33,635 bases of DNA from Rhodobacterales bacterium (GTDB lineage Bacteria > Pseudomonadota > Alphaproteobacteria > Rhodobacterales > Rhodobacteraceae), in assembly GCA_003228875.1 (NCBI GenBank), contig QIGK01000108.1, forward strand, positions 1 through 33,635, in the 5' to 3' direction. Shown piece by piece: positions 25,622 to 33,536 of the stretch. The position numbers were made by a program, and so were the translations under genes. The stretch's first letter is position 1; each line of letters opens with the position of its first letter. Under the pieces are notes generated by a model. It ran no database searches. It saw only the letters and a list, made by a program, of their open reading frames with translations, and was not told the DNA's origin.

Positions 25622-26512
25622 ATGAACATCGCCTTTAAACCTCAAACCCCATTGCTTGACCTTGACTTGCTTAAAACGCTTATTGCCATTGCGGAAACCG
25701 GCAATTTTTCTGCGGCGGCAGAAGTTGTGTTCAGAACTCCGTCAGCCATTTCTATGCAGATCAAGAAAATGGAACAATTGCTGGGCCGCCCTGTGTTCAT
25801 CAGAGACTCTCGCTCAGTTACCCTGACCGAAGACGGCGAAACCCTGCTGCTCCATGCGCGCCGTGTTCTGGCGCTCAACCAGCAGATCATCGCACAATTT
25901 ATCCGGCCTGATGTTGAAGGAACCGTAAGACTTGGCGCGACCGATCATGCAACCGAGCAATTTCTACCTGCTGTCTTACGTCGTTTTGCACAGACGCACC
26001 CTTGCGTGGCTGTCGATGTGTCGGTGGAACATTCGGACAAGATAATCGAAATGGTTAATCGTGGCGAACTCGATATTGGTCTTGTCACCCGTTGCTCCAA
26101 CATCAATGACACTAAGAAAGGCGAAATCCTTTGTCGTGAGAAACTTGTTTGGGCTGGCCTGAAAGGCGGCATCGCAGCAGAGCAAACCCCCTTGCCAGTA
26201 TCTGTTTGGGAAGAAGGCTGTATTTGGCGGCGATCAGCGTTGTCCGGGTTGGAAAAACAAGGGCGCGAGTTTCGAATTACCTTTAAGTCATCCCATGTGG
26301 CTGCCCAAAAAGCTGGCATAAAGGCTGATCTGGCAATTGCCCCTTTGCCAATTTCAGTTTGCGGTGATGATGTGGTTGCGCTTGATGACAAATATGACCT
26401 ACCTGCCCTGCCCGATTTTGCGATAGGCATGATGATTTCCAAAAACGCAAATGCACCGGTTTGTGCGGTCGCTGATCATTTACGCGCAACGTTTGCAGAT
26501 CAGCGCGTCTAA
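25622..26512 (+). CDS. LysR-family transcriptional regulator (VtlR-like)
   Basis: A 296-aa regulator. The N-terminal winged helix-turn-helix covers residues about 10-68 (LLKTLIAIAETGNFSAAAEV followed by VFRTPSAISMQIKKMEQLLG), and the C-terminal substrate-binding-like domain starts near residue 95 (GTVRLGATDHATEQFLP). ATG 25622 fits the family N-terminus better than 25586. Its pairing with a divergent DUF1127 gene and its helix-turn-helix sequence recall VtlR of Brucella and Agrobacterium, which activates small DUF1127 genes and AbcR small RNAs. That identity is my inference. The inducer is unknown. Confidence 0.88.
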   Translation: MNIAFKPQTPLLDLDLLKTLIAIAETGNFSAAAEVVFRTPSAISMQIKKMEQLLGRPVFIRDSRSVTLTEDGETLLLHARRVLALNQQIIAQFIRPDVEGTVRLGATDHATEQFLPAVLRRFAQTHPCVAVDVSVEHSDKIIEMVNRGELDIGLVTRCSNINDTKKGEILCREKLVWAGLKGGIAAEQTPLPVSVWEEGCIWRRSALSGLEKQGREFRITFKSSHVAAQKAGIKADLAIAPLPISVCGDDVVALDDKYDLPALPDFAIGMMISKNANAPVCAVADHLRATFADQRV

Positions 26513-26562
26513 TTGCCAAACCCACCGCCAAACCTTGTTTGCCACAAGCCTCATATTTCCCC

Positions 26563-26591
26563 TTGCACCCTGCCCCATCGTTGCATAGTTT
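26563..26591 (+). promoter_or_regulatory. Probable promoter of tRNA-Ser
   Basis: TTGCAC (26563-26568) and TAGTTT (26586-26591), spaced 17 nt, precede the tRNA by about 30 nt. The match to consensus is moderate. Confidence 0.4.
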
Positions 26592-26623
26592 CCGCGCCAC
26601 GAAACGACCAGTTTCAAACGCGC

Positions 26624-26713
26624 GGAGAGGTGCCAGAGTGGTCGAATGGGACGGTTTCGAAAACCGTTGAGCCTTCACGGGTTCCCAGGGTTCGAATCCC
26701 TGTCTCTCCGCCA
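26624..26713 (+). tRNA. tRNA-Ser (CGA)
   Basis: A 90-nt class II tRNA with encoded CCA. Acceptor GGAGAGG pairs with TCTCTCC, the anticodon stem ACGGT/ACCGT encloses TTCGAAA (anticodon CGA), there is a long variable arm (GAGCCTTCACGGGTTCC region) and T loop TTCGAAT. All stems are intact. It reads UCG codons. Confidence 0.97.
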
Positions 26714-26741
26714 GGCTCCGACGAGGCGGGCTGGCCGCCCG

Positions 26742-26759
26742 AAGCGCGGTCGCGCTTTT
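26742..26759 (+). terminator. Intrinsic terminator after tRNA-Ser
   Basis: AAGCGC-GGTC-GCGCTT (26742-26757) forms a 6-bp hairpin merging into TTTT (26756-26759), about 30 nt past the tRNA. The short U-run makes it weak. The remaining DNA up to 26960 shows no gene. Confidence 0.5.
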
Positions 26760-26960
26760 GGGTCTGAGAGTTCGAAGTTTCGCACTTTCTTAGCGGAAAC
26801 CATTAAAAATGTGGGGTTACCATCTGGCGGCAACCGAACCCGTTGGCAATTCAAGAATGCAATTTTCTATTTGGTGAAATCCACCAAAATGAATTTCTGA
26901 TTTCCAAAGAGTGTTTAAACCAACGAATAATGACCCGCCCTAATCCGGTTCTACAAATAT

Positions 26961-29192
26961 TCAGTCTATGATGGCGTTAAGCGTTGGGCTTGGGCGCATA
27001 ACTTGGGCGGTTTTTTCAGGGTCGCTGCGATAATAGCCACCCAAATCGACGGGCTGGCCTTGTGAAGCGGCCAATTCAGCGAGGATGGATTGTTGTTTTT
27101 GCCCAAGGGAATTGGCAATTGGCCTAAAATATTCTGACAGCTCTGCATCATCTGACTGTTCAGCCAACGCTTCGGTCCAATAGAGCGCAAAGAAATAATG
27201 GCTATCACGGGTGTCGAGTTGGCCTACTTTTCGGCCCGGAGATTTCCGATTCTGCAAAAGCAATTCTGTCGCGGTTTCAACGGCTTTTGCCAGAATAGCA
27301 GCTTTTTCATTGCCGCTGGATTCAGCAAGAAAATTTAGCGACTCGCCAAGCGCGCAGAATTCGCCCAGTGAATCCCAGCGCAGATGGCCCTCAGAAACCA
27401 GTTGTTGAACGTGTTTTGGTGCCGATCCCCCTGCCCCCGTTTCAAACAATCCGCCGCCATTCATGAGCTTAACGATGGACAGCATTTTGGCTGAAGTCCC
27501 AAGTTCAAGTATCGGAAACAGGTCGGTTAGATAATCACGCAAAACATTGCCTGTGATCGAAATCACATCTTTGCCCGCGCGGATAAGTTCCAACGTGAAA
27601 CGGGTTGCGGCGCGCGGTGCCATAATCAATATGCCAAGATCATCCGCACCTTCAGCGGTTAAAATGGCGGTAACATATTTGATCAGCTGCCTGTCATGGG
27701 CGCGGTTTTTATCAAGCCAGAAAACGGCCGCACTGCCTGTTGATTTCTGACGGCTGATGCCAAGTTTCACCCAATCTTCAATCGGGGCGGCTTTGGCGGT
27801 GGAGGCGCGCCAGATGTCGCCGGAATTGACTTCGTGGGCGTGCAGCACTTCGCCGGATGCCAGCACATAACGGATCGTGCCACTGGCGGGCGCTGTAAAA
27901 GTTGTGGGATGGGAGCCATATTCTTCGGCTTTTTGGGCCATCAACCCAACATTGGAAACAGCGCCGGAACTTGTCGGGTCAAGCGCCCCGAATTCCTTAA
28001 AATAGTTGATGGTTTCTTCGTAAACCGGTGCATAACAATTGTCGGGGATAACACATTTGATGTCAGCCGCCTGACCATCAGGCCCCCAACCTTTACCACC
28101 GCCACGGATAATCGACGGCATCGAGGCATCAATTATAACGTCTGACGGCACATGCAGATTGGTAATGCCCTTATCTGAATCAACCATATAAAGCGGCGGC
28201 TGTGCGGCCAGCGCAGCCATAACATCTGCTTCGATTTCAGTTTTTTCGGGTGATGTTAATCCGTCAAGCTTAGCCAACAAATCCCCAATGCCGCTATCGG
28301 GATTTACGCCAACGCGATCTAAAACATCACCATGTTTGGCAAATACTTCTTCCAGAAATACCGACACAAAATGTCCAAAAATTACCGGATCAGAAACCTT
28401 CATCATCGTGGCTTTTAGGTGGACAGAGAATAGCAATCCTTGTGCTTTGGCATCAGCGATTTCAGCACGGATAAAGCGCCTCAGGGCTGTTGCGCTCATG
28501 AATGTTGCGTCAACAACGGTGCCTTTTTCTAACGGCAAGTCACCCTTAAGCAGGGTTACATTGCCCTTGCTATCAACAAATTCAATCTTGGCGTTGCCAG
28601 CCTGTTTTGCAGAAATCGTTGCTGATTTTTCGTTTGAATAAAAATCGTTGCCGGACATGGAAGAAACATGGGTTTTTGAGCCGGATAACCATTCGCCCAT
28701 AGAATGTGGATTTTTCATCGCATAATTCTTGACCGCCCGCGCCGCGCGCCGATCAGAATTGCCCTCACGCAACACAGGGTTAACCGCACTGCCTTTGATC
28801 GCGTCATAACCAGCCTTAATGCTTTTTTCCGCATCAGTTTTCGGATCTTCTGGATAATCGGGCACGTTAAAGCCTTGCGATTGTAACTCAGCGATTGCCG
28901 CGCTTAGCTGCGGAATAGAAGCTGAGATATTTGGCAACTTAATCACATTTGCATTGGGCAATTTCACCAACACACCCAGAACGTCCAAATCGTTTGATTG
29001 TTGTTGTTCTGCCGTTAAAAAACCGGACATGGCAGCAATTATTCTGCCTGCCAAAGAAATGTCTTTTGTATCAATGCTGACGCCAGCGCTTTTGGCAAAG
29101 GAACGGATGATCGGCAGCAGCGACGCGCTCGCAAGTTCCGGCGCCTCGTCAACGGTTGTATACACTATGTCAGGTTGCGTTTGATCGACCAT
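26961..29192 (-). CDS. icd: NADP-dependent isocitrate dehydrogenase, monomeric type
   Basis: A 743-aa enzyme oxidising isocitrate to 2-oxoglutarate in the citric acid cycle. The length and sequence are those of the monomeric class (IDH-II), unlike the approximately 400-aa dimeric form: [56 protein letters not shown], and [20 protein letters not shown] without frameshifts. The two large domains are complete. ATG 29192 follows AAAGG. It stands alone between tRNA-Ser and a divergent FAH-family gene; the 237-bp gap 29193-29429 must hold both promoters and shows nothing else. Confidence 0.97.
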   Translation of the reverse strand: MVDQTQPDIVYTTVDEAPELASASLLPIIRSFAKSAGVSIDTKDISLAGRIIAAMSGFLTAEQQQSNDLDVLGVLVKLPNANVIKLPNISASIPQLSAAIAELQSQGFNVPDYPEDPKTDAEKSIKAGYDAIKGSAVNPVLREGNSDRRAARAVKNYAMKNPHSMGEWLSGSKTHVSSMSGNDFYSNEKSATISAKQAGNAKIEFVDSKGNVTLLKGDLPLEKGTVVDATFMSATALRRFIRAEIADAKAQGLLFSVHLKATMMKVSDPVIFGHFVSVFLEEVFAKHGDVLDRVGVNPDSGIGDLLAKLDGLTSPEKTEIEADVMAALAAQPPLYMVDSDKGITNLHVPSDVIIDASMPSIIRGGGKGWGPDGQAADIKCVIPDNCYAPVYEETINYFKEFGALDPTSSGAVSNVGLMAQKAEEYGSHPTTFTAPASGTIRYVLASGEVLHAHEVNSGDIWRASTAKAAPIEDWVKLGISRQKSTGSAAVFWLDKNRAHDRQLIKYVTAILTAEGADDLGILIMAPRAATRFTLELIRAGKDVISITGNVLRDYLTDLFPILELGTSAKMLSIVKLMNGGGLFETGAGGSAPKHVQQLVSEGHLRWDSLGEFCALGESLNFLAESSGNEKAAILAKAVETATELLLQNRKSPGRKVGQLDTRDSHYFFALYWTEALAEQSDDAELSEYFRPIANSLGQKQQSILAELAASQGQPVDLGGYYRSDPEKTAQVMRPSPTLNAIID

Positions 29193-29429
29193 GTGATTTG
29201 CCTTTCTAAAGCTATCCGGAAGGATTGGCGATTTTCATGTGTCGCGCTTGGGTTTTACTAGATTTGTCACAAAACCACAGGGCAAGACAATGGCCAAACC
29301 CGGAAAGTGATCATTGTTCGAATTATTTTTTTGCCATGAGAAACTATCGATATTTAGCATCGGTTGTGATTGATTTGGTTTTATGGCGAGTTAAGAATCA
29401 TTTAATCGCGTTTGGAAACTGGAGGGCTT

Positions 29430-30116
29430 ATGCCTGAATACACAATAGAAACACCGCCGATCATCGCTTTGCCAATCATGGGCACCGATAGATTATTTCC
29501 CGTTCGGCGTGTCTATTGCATCGGCCGAAACTACGCCGCTCATGCCATCGAAATGGGCCATGATCCTGACCGCGAGCTGCCTTTTTTCTTTCAGAAAAAT
29601 CCTGATAATCTGGATTGGTCTGGCGAATTTCCCTATCCGACCCAAACGTCAAATGTGCATCACGAAGTAGAAATGGCGATTGCCCTAAAATCCGGTGGTT
29701 CAAATATCCCGCTGGATGAAGCGCTGGATCACGTTTTTGGTTATGCTTTATCGCTCGATATGACGCGGCGCGATTTACAAGGGCAAGCAAAAAAAATGGG
29801 CCTGCCTTGGGAAATTGGCAAAGCATTTGAGCGCTCAGCACCGATTGGGCCGATTCACCCTGTATCTGACATTGGCCATCTGGATCAGGGCAGCATTGCG
29901 TTATCGCTCAACGGTCAAAAAGTTCAGGAAGGTAACCTTAACCAGATGATCTGGAAAGTGCCCGAAATGATCACTTACCTTTCGGAATACTTTGTGCTGG
30001 CGCCTGGTGATGTGATCTTGTCGGGCACCCCCGCCGGTGTTGGTCCGGTTAATAAAGGTGATGAGATGGAAATCTCGATCCAAGGACTGGGCAGCATGAT
30101 TATCAAAGTGGTTTGA
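29430..30116 (+). CDS. Fumarylacetoacetate hydrolase family enzyme
   Basis: A 228-aa enzyme of the FAH fold (C-terminal catalytic domain only). YCIGRNYAAHAIEMG begins the domain; the metal ligands E79 and E81 lie in HHEVEMAIAL, D110 in YALSLDMTRRDLQ, and the C-terminal LSGTPAGVGPVNKGDEM is typical. Members cleave carbon-carbon bonds or decarboxylate keto acids: fumarylpyruvate hydrolase, acylpyruvase, oxaloacetate decarboxylase. The RELPFFFQKNPDN loop is shared with fumarylpyruvate hydrolases of gentisate degradation, but no gentisate gene is near, so the substrate stays open. GGAGGG precedes ATG 29430, which I prefer to 29412. Confidence 0.9.
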   Translation: MPEYTIETPPIIALPIMGTDRLFPVRRVYCIGRNYAAHAIEMGHDPDRELPFFFQKNPDNLDWSGEFPYPTQTSNVHHEVEMAIALKSGGSNIPLDEALDHVFGYALSLDMTRRDLQGQAKKMGLPWEIGKAFERSAPIGPIHPVSDIGHLDQGSIALSLNGQKVQEGNLNQMIWKVPEMITYLSEYFVLAPGDVILSGTPAGVGPVNKGDEMEISIQGLGSMIIKVV

Positions 30117-30145
30117 CCAATTTTTGCCCCATTCTTGCGGGCAGA

Positions 30146-31411
30146 TTAGCCTTGGTTTTGCGGCTCAATTATATCAAATCGCGCCCATAATATCGCCGCG
30201 CAAATCGCAAAAGGAATAGTGGCTTGGTAATAAATGTAAACACCATCGAGCCAAGCAAAAACCAATAAAACATTTACAACAAAAAACGCGGGCACATACT
30301 CAAGAATTTCAAATTCGCGAACTTTCTTAAGCCCGGCAAACCAATTAAGCAATATCAAACCAGCGGCAAGCAACGCCCCAACCCAACCCCAACCCAGCGC
30401 AGCCTCTAACACAATATTATGGGTATGCACATGGACAAGCATATTGTCAGAAACGATATATAAACGCTGACCAAATCCTTGGCCAAAAACAGGGTTGTCT
30501 GCAATGTTGTCCAACACGAATTGCCACTCTTTGATACGGCCGGATGATATCCTGTCTATGGAGGTGGCCTTAAACGTGTCCTCAAAAGAATTAAAAATTC
30601 CAAATGCCTCGGATTGAGCCGGAATTTGGCTAGATAGCGCCGCCCCGATAACCAACGGCAAAAGCCCCAATAGCAATGCTTTTCGTGCATGTTTGATCAG
30701 CAAAAACATAACCGGAAACACCAGCAAAAACGCAGCAAGACCACTGCGACTGCCTGACCAGAACAGCGCTGTCCAAAGCAGCAAAAGCCCCGCCAAAAGG
30801 CAGATTGTGATCAAGGGTTTACCGGCTCGTGAACTGGCAAGTAGCCCCGTTCCTACAGCAATCGCAATGATCAGTGAAAACCCGTAAATACGGATATGGA
30901 CAAAACCGGGGATAAAATTGGGCCATAAATCATGTTCGGGTATGCGGAAATAAAACAGCAACGCCATGATTGGAACCGCAATGACAATAGAGCCAAAGAT
31001 CGCCCAGAGCGACAGCTCAATCAATTTTTGGCCTGACCTTTCAAACATATTTTTTGCAAAAAACGCCAGCGCAAAAATCAATGCCAGATCAACAAGTTTT
31101 TCGGCGGAGTACGCAAGGTTTTCAGCCCGAAATAATGTTGTGAATAACGCAATTGCAGCCAGCATTAGAACCAGCGCTACCTTAAGCTTGCTTGTTGATC
31201 CGCCCTGGCCTCTGGCAGCGTTGGAAAGCACCGCAAAAAGAATGATCGCAATCAAAAATGCTTTGACCAATAAAGGCGTGTAATATAATGCGCGATTTGG
31301 TTCGATATAAATCACCAGCGGCAAAAGCATCATCGTCACTGGCAGTACGAACAACGCAATTGGCAACCAAAAATCGGGGCGAAAAGGGCGTGGGTTGTGA
31401 AAAACTGTCAT
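30146..31411 (-). CDS. O-antigen ligase-like polytopic membrane protein
   Basis: A 421-aa integral membrane protein with about ten hydrophobic helices and a larger periplasmic loop after residue 260 (IDRISSGRIKEWQFVLDNI then FGQGFG), followed by the Wzy_C signature HVHTHNIVLEAALGWGWVGA. This is the WaaL/O-antigen-polymerase family, which joins or polymerises surface polysaccharide at the inner membrane. The open frame begins at a TTG (31486); I prefer ATG 31411, before the first membrane helix, but neither has a good ribosome binding site. It is isolated from other polysaccharide genes in the window, so its polymer is unknown. Just beyond its 5' end begins the accessory region. Confidence 0.85.
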   Translation of the reverse strand: MTVFHNPRPFRPDFWLPIALFVLPVTMMLLPLVIYIEPNRALYYTPLLVKAFLIAIILFAVLSNAARGQGGSTSKLKVALVLMLAAIALFTTLFRAENLAYSAEKLVDLALIFALAFFAKNMFERSGQKLIELSLWAIFGSIVIAVPIMALLFYFRIPEHDLWPNFIPGFVHIRIYGFSLIIAIAVGTGLLASSRAGKPLITICLLAGLLLLWTALFWSGSRSGLAAFLLVFPVMFLLIKHARKALLLGLLPLVIGAALSSQIPAQSEAFGIFNSFEDTFKATSIDRISSGRIKEWQFVLDNIADNPVFGQGFGQRLYIVSDNMLVHVHTHNIVLEAALGWGWVGALLAAGLILLNWFAGLKKVREFEILEYVPAFFVVNVLLVFAWLDGVYIYYQATIPFAICAAILWARFDIIEPQNQG

Positions 31412-31517
31412 GGCGCTAAAAAGCCCGCTGCGAGCCAAAACGCAAGCTAAAAAAAGCCTGTCGCATGTTGCATAGCTAATGGTCAAAAAGATGTATAAAT
31501 TTAGCCGTATTGCTTAA

Positions 31518-31700
31518 AGCACTCAAATAAAGCGGCCCACAAGCAAATTATACATCGTCAGATTTAAATGGTGCGCTAATCAGACAAACCTAGAAACTGA
31601 TTTTCTTCTCTCTGTATTGGACGAATTAGAAGAATGGGAATCCTTCCTTCAGGCGGAACCAGAGCTTATCCACAAATTGCGGAGCATTCCTTCTGGGTGA
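31518..31700 (+). pseudogene. Truncated coding remnant ending in a hairpin element
   Basis: The plus strand is open for 60 codons (STQIKRPTSKLYIVRFKWC, then acidic helix-like ETDFLLSVLDELEEWESFL and QAEPELIHKLRSI) up to TGA 31698-31700. There is no ATG in frame. The last residues are encoded by hairpin element 1, so the original 3' end is gone. I do not recognise the protein. The rest of 31412-31517 holds only the promoter region of the ligase gene. Confidence 0.3.
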
Positions 31701-31728
31701 TGCAAGGGCATCACCTGCCAGGCAATGG
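31689..31728 (+). repeat. Hairpin element copy 1
   Basis: CCTTCTG, then stem GGTGATGC (31696-31703), loop AAGG, stem GCATCACC (31708-31715), then TGCCAGGCAATGG (31716-31728). It forms the left junction of the IS3-family relic: the transposase frame begins directly after it and everything upstream of that frame is missing. Confidence 0.8.
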
Positions 31729-31784
31729 ATGCGAGAGAATGGCATCAAGATCATCCGAACCTAGAAATATAAAGTAACGACGGA

Positions 31785-31822
31785 CCACCGCCCGGCAGGG
31801 TATGCGCAGCATGCCCGAGAGG
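31785..31822 (-). repeat. Hairpin element copy 2 (reverse orientation)
   Basis: Read on the minus strand: CCTCTC, stem GGGCATGC, loop TGC, stem GCATACCC (one G-U), then TGCCGGGCGGTGG (31797-31785). It is inserted between the codons for VTT and NHKF of the transposase, a net gain of about 38 bp without loss of IS sequence. Confidence 0.8.
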
Positions 31823-31897
31823 AGGCAATCATAAATTCAATATAGCTCCTAACCTACTGGATCAGGATTTCTCTGCGGATGCTCCCAACCAAAAATG

Positions 31898-31934
31898 CCC
31901 TCTCGGTGATGCAAGCATCACCTGTCGTGTTACA
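31898..31934 (+). repeat. Hairpin element copy 3 (diverged tail)
   Basis: CCCTCTC (31898-31904), stem GGTGATG, loop CAAG, stem CATCACC (31916-31922), then TGTCGTGTTACA in place of the usual tail. It interrupts the transposase between NQK(W) and GDISY, about 37 bp inserted. The tail forms its own small palindrome with the next bases (CCTGT...ACAGG). Confidence 0.7.
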
Positions 31935-32020
31935 GGCGGGTGATATATCCTATATCTGGACTGGCGAAGGCTGGTTGTATCTGGCGGTAATTCTTGATCT
32001 GTATTCCCGACGTGTCATCG

Positions 32021-32062
32021 CCCTCTCATGGTTTGCAAGGGCAAACCGCTGCCGGGCAATGG
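32021..32062 (+). repeat. Hairpin element copy 4
   Basis: CCCTCTC (32021-32027), AT, stem GGTTTGC (32030-32036), loop AAGG, stem GCAAACC (32041-32047), GC, then TGCCGGGCAATGG (32050-32062). It sits exactly where about 100 codons of the transposase are missing. Confidence 0.8.
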
Positions 32063-32314
32063 ACAATTCTATGGTTGAAACTTTCTTCAAATCCATCAAA
32101 GCAGAATTGATCTGGAGAAACCGTTGGGCGACAAAACGACAGGCTGAAGGCGCAATATTCCAATACACCAATGGATTCTATAATCTAGGCAGACAACATT
32201 CATCGCTAGGCGGGAAAAGCCCCTTGGCATTTGAGCGAAAGGCAGCGTAAATAAGTTGAGTGACCGGAACTTAAACCGGATAAGACCAAATGACCTATTT
32301 TAATTTTGATCAAG

Positions 32315-32337
32315 GTTACACCGGTTACGGGTGTTAC
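32315..32337 (+). repeat. GTTAC array, three copies at 9-nt period
   Basis: GTTAC occurs at 32315, 32324 and 32333 with exactly 9 nt between starts (GTTACACCG, GTTACGGGT, GTTACATGT). It faces the inverse array at 32432-32454. The 95 nt between them show no gene. Confidence 0.7.
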
Positions 32338-32431
32338 ATGTCCACCACACACCTCTGCGGCGCGCGGGAGGATGGCGATCTCCCCACCAAATGCCCTTAT
32401 CCCCACCCTCGCCAAAACCTCCGATATATAT

Positions 32432-32454
32432 GTAACATATGTAACCCCTGTAAC
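32432..32454 (-). repeat. Inverse GTTAC array, three copies at 9-nt period
   Basis: GTAAC at 32432, 32441 and 32450, again 9 nt apart, so the minus strand reads GTTACAGGG, GTTACATAT, GTTACATAT. Together with the first array this makes a symmetric inverted pair upstream of the HD-domain pseudogene. Confidence 0.7.
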
Positions 32455-32541
32455 TGATCTAAATTTTTTGTTTTTGTTTGAGTTGACCGGGGGCAATGGG
32501 ACGGTAGGATCATCGTCAAGCATACCCCCAAAGGAAGATTG

Positions 32542-33091
32542 ATGGCTGACAAAATACCATGGATACAAACCTTCACCGGCAAACGCCTCGATCTCGATCC
32601 GCCAAATTCCGACCCAGATCGACATTGAGGATATTGCGCACGGCCTTTCGATGCTTTGCCAGTTCAACGGGCAATGTACCAAGTTTTATTCTGTCGCTGA
32701 GCATTCGGTTCATGTGTCGCACGAGATTGCATCCGAGCTTGCACTTGTTGGACTGCAACACGACGCTGCAGAAGCCTATTTGGGTGATGTACCTTCGCCA
32801 CTAAAGGGACAATTTCTCTAATTCAAAACTTTCGAAGATCAAATGGAGATCGCTATTGGCGAGAAATTTGGTATCGACCCAGCATTATTCAAGGGGCGCG
32901 AACTCAAGCCTGCCGATGTGCAACTGCTGATCGACGAAAAGGCGGTTGTGATGGTCAAAACATCTGAACCTTGGCCATCCGTTGCACCAGAAGTAAAAGA
33001 CGCCAATAGGATTAAGTGTTGGGAACCAGAAGAAGCGAAGGCGCAGTTTAAGGCGCAGTTTCTGGAAAGATTTGAGGAGTTATCGAATTAA
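32542..33091 (+). pseudogene. HD-domain phosphohydrolase (YfbR-like), broken
   Basis: ATG 32542, preceded by AAGGAAG, starts [20 protein letters not shown]. The frame is lost in a CCC at 32613-32615: removing one C restores [20 protein letters not shown] and continues through VAEHSVHVS and the HD motif [18 protein letters not shown]. The same frame then meets TAA at 32819-32821 and resumes FKTFEDQMEIAIGEKFGIDP to its natural end at 33091. The intact gene would be about 183 aa, a nucleotide or nucleotide-related phosphohydrolase. One frameshift plus one nonsense codon in otherwise conserved sequence indicate recent inactivation. Such genes are common in accessory islands of Rhodobacterales. 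Confidence 0.85.
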
Positions 33092-33098
33092 CCTGTCC

Positions 33099-33121
33099 GT
33101 GACATGCGTGACGGCAGTGAC
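33099..33121 (+). repeat. GTGAC array, three copies at 9-nt period
   Basis: GTGAC starts at 33099, 33108 and 33117, exactly 9 nt apart (GTGACATGC, GTGACGGCA, GTGACGGCG), beginning 8 nt after the HD pseudogene stop. Further single GTGAC or GTCAC copies follow at 33176, 33189, 33200 and 33225 without fixed spacing. Confidence 0.65.
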
Positions 33122-33170
33122 GGCGTTTTCAGCGATCCACAACTCCGCATGCCACAGCCGCTTCGTTTTA

Positions 33171-33234
33171 ATGTTGTCACCAACCGTGGTGACCCGACGG
33201 TGACCGGAGACTGCATGCAAAATGGTGACAACAT
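33171..33234. repeat. Perfect 12-bp inverted repeat
   Basis: ATGTTGTCACCA (33171-33182) and TGGTGACAACAT (33223-33234) are exact inverse copies with 40 nt between. Each arm contains the GTGAC core. The region 33092-33298 holds no credible gene. Confidence 0.65.
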
Positions 33235-33298
33235 ATCCAAGAGATAACGGACTACCTCGTAACCAATTCAAATATATACCGAAATACTATCAGGATAC

Positions 33299-33374
<76 letters not shown>

Positions 33375-33384
33375 TTGAAGGCGG

Positions 33385-33413
33385 TGTCTACGGTCTCTTT
33401 TCATTGACTTCAA
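33385..33413 (-). promoter_or_regulatory. Probable promoter of tRNA-Ala
   Basis: On the minus strand TTGAAG (33413-33408) and TAGACA (33390-33385) are 17 nt apart and just upstream of the tRNA 5' end. Confidence 0.5.
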
Positions 33414-33536
33414 GGAAAAACTTGATGGTCTAGGTGGAAAGCAGGGCAACACAAATTTTAGAAAAGGATGCATCAGCTGGCTGGTCGGGGAATTAACTGC
33501 TCTGATATCATTTTTTGTAAAAAGAGGAAACGACTT

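Larger units (their letters stand above)
31729..32250 (+). pseudogene. IS3-family transposase OrfB, broken
   Basis: Pieces of one DDE transposase can be followed in order. MRENGIKIIRT, then a TAG (31762-31764), KYKVTT; after hairpin element 2, NHKFNIAPNLLDQDFSADAP; after element 3, GDISYIWTGEGWLYLAVILDL and YSRRVI; after element 4, DNSMVETFFKSIKAELIW and finally HSSLGGKSPLAFERKAA. The first catalytic aspartate (GDISY) and the last glutamate (MVETF) remain, but roughly 100 codons between them, containing the second aspartate, are deleted at element 4. One nonsense codon, two out-of-frame insertions and two deletions make it inactive. A 123-codon open frame (31879-32250) covers only the tail. 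Confidence 0.85.
31729..32288 (+). mobile_element. IS3-family insertion sequence relic, right part only
   Basis: The right-hand remains of an IS3-group insertion sequence: about 60 recognisable codons before and 110 after the DDE core region, then probably the right terminal repeat (TGACCGGAACTTAAACCGG region) ending in CA at 32288. The left half, including orfA, the left end and any target duplication, is absent. Four hairpin elements interrupt it. The element is dead. Confidence 0.75.

Noticed and set aside
26714-26960. Genomic island inserted at tRNA-Ser
   Set aside because: No integrase, no duplicated tRNA end, and the next gene is housekeeping icd.
30117-30145. Bidirectional terminator between the FAH-family and ligase genes
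   Set aside because: Only a 5-bp TGCCC/GGGCA stem without a following U-run in either direction.
32206-32682. 158-codon minus-strand ORF with VTGVTYVT and VTPVTGVT repeats
   Set aside because: The repeats are simply translations of the 9-nt GTTAC arrays; the frame also crosses the HD pseudogene and the IS end.
32315-33121. CRISPR array
   Set aside because: The repeat units are 9 nt with 4-nt variable parts and only three copies; there are no spacers of CRISPR length and no cas genes.
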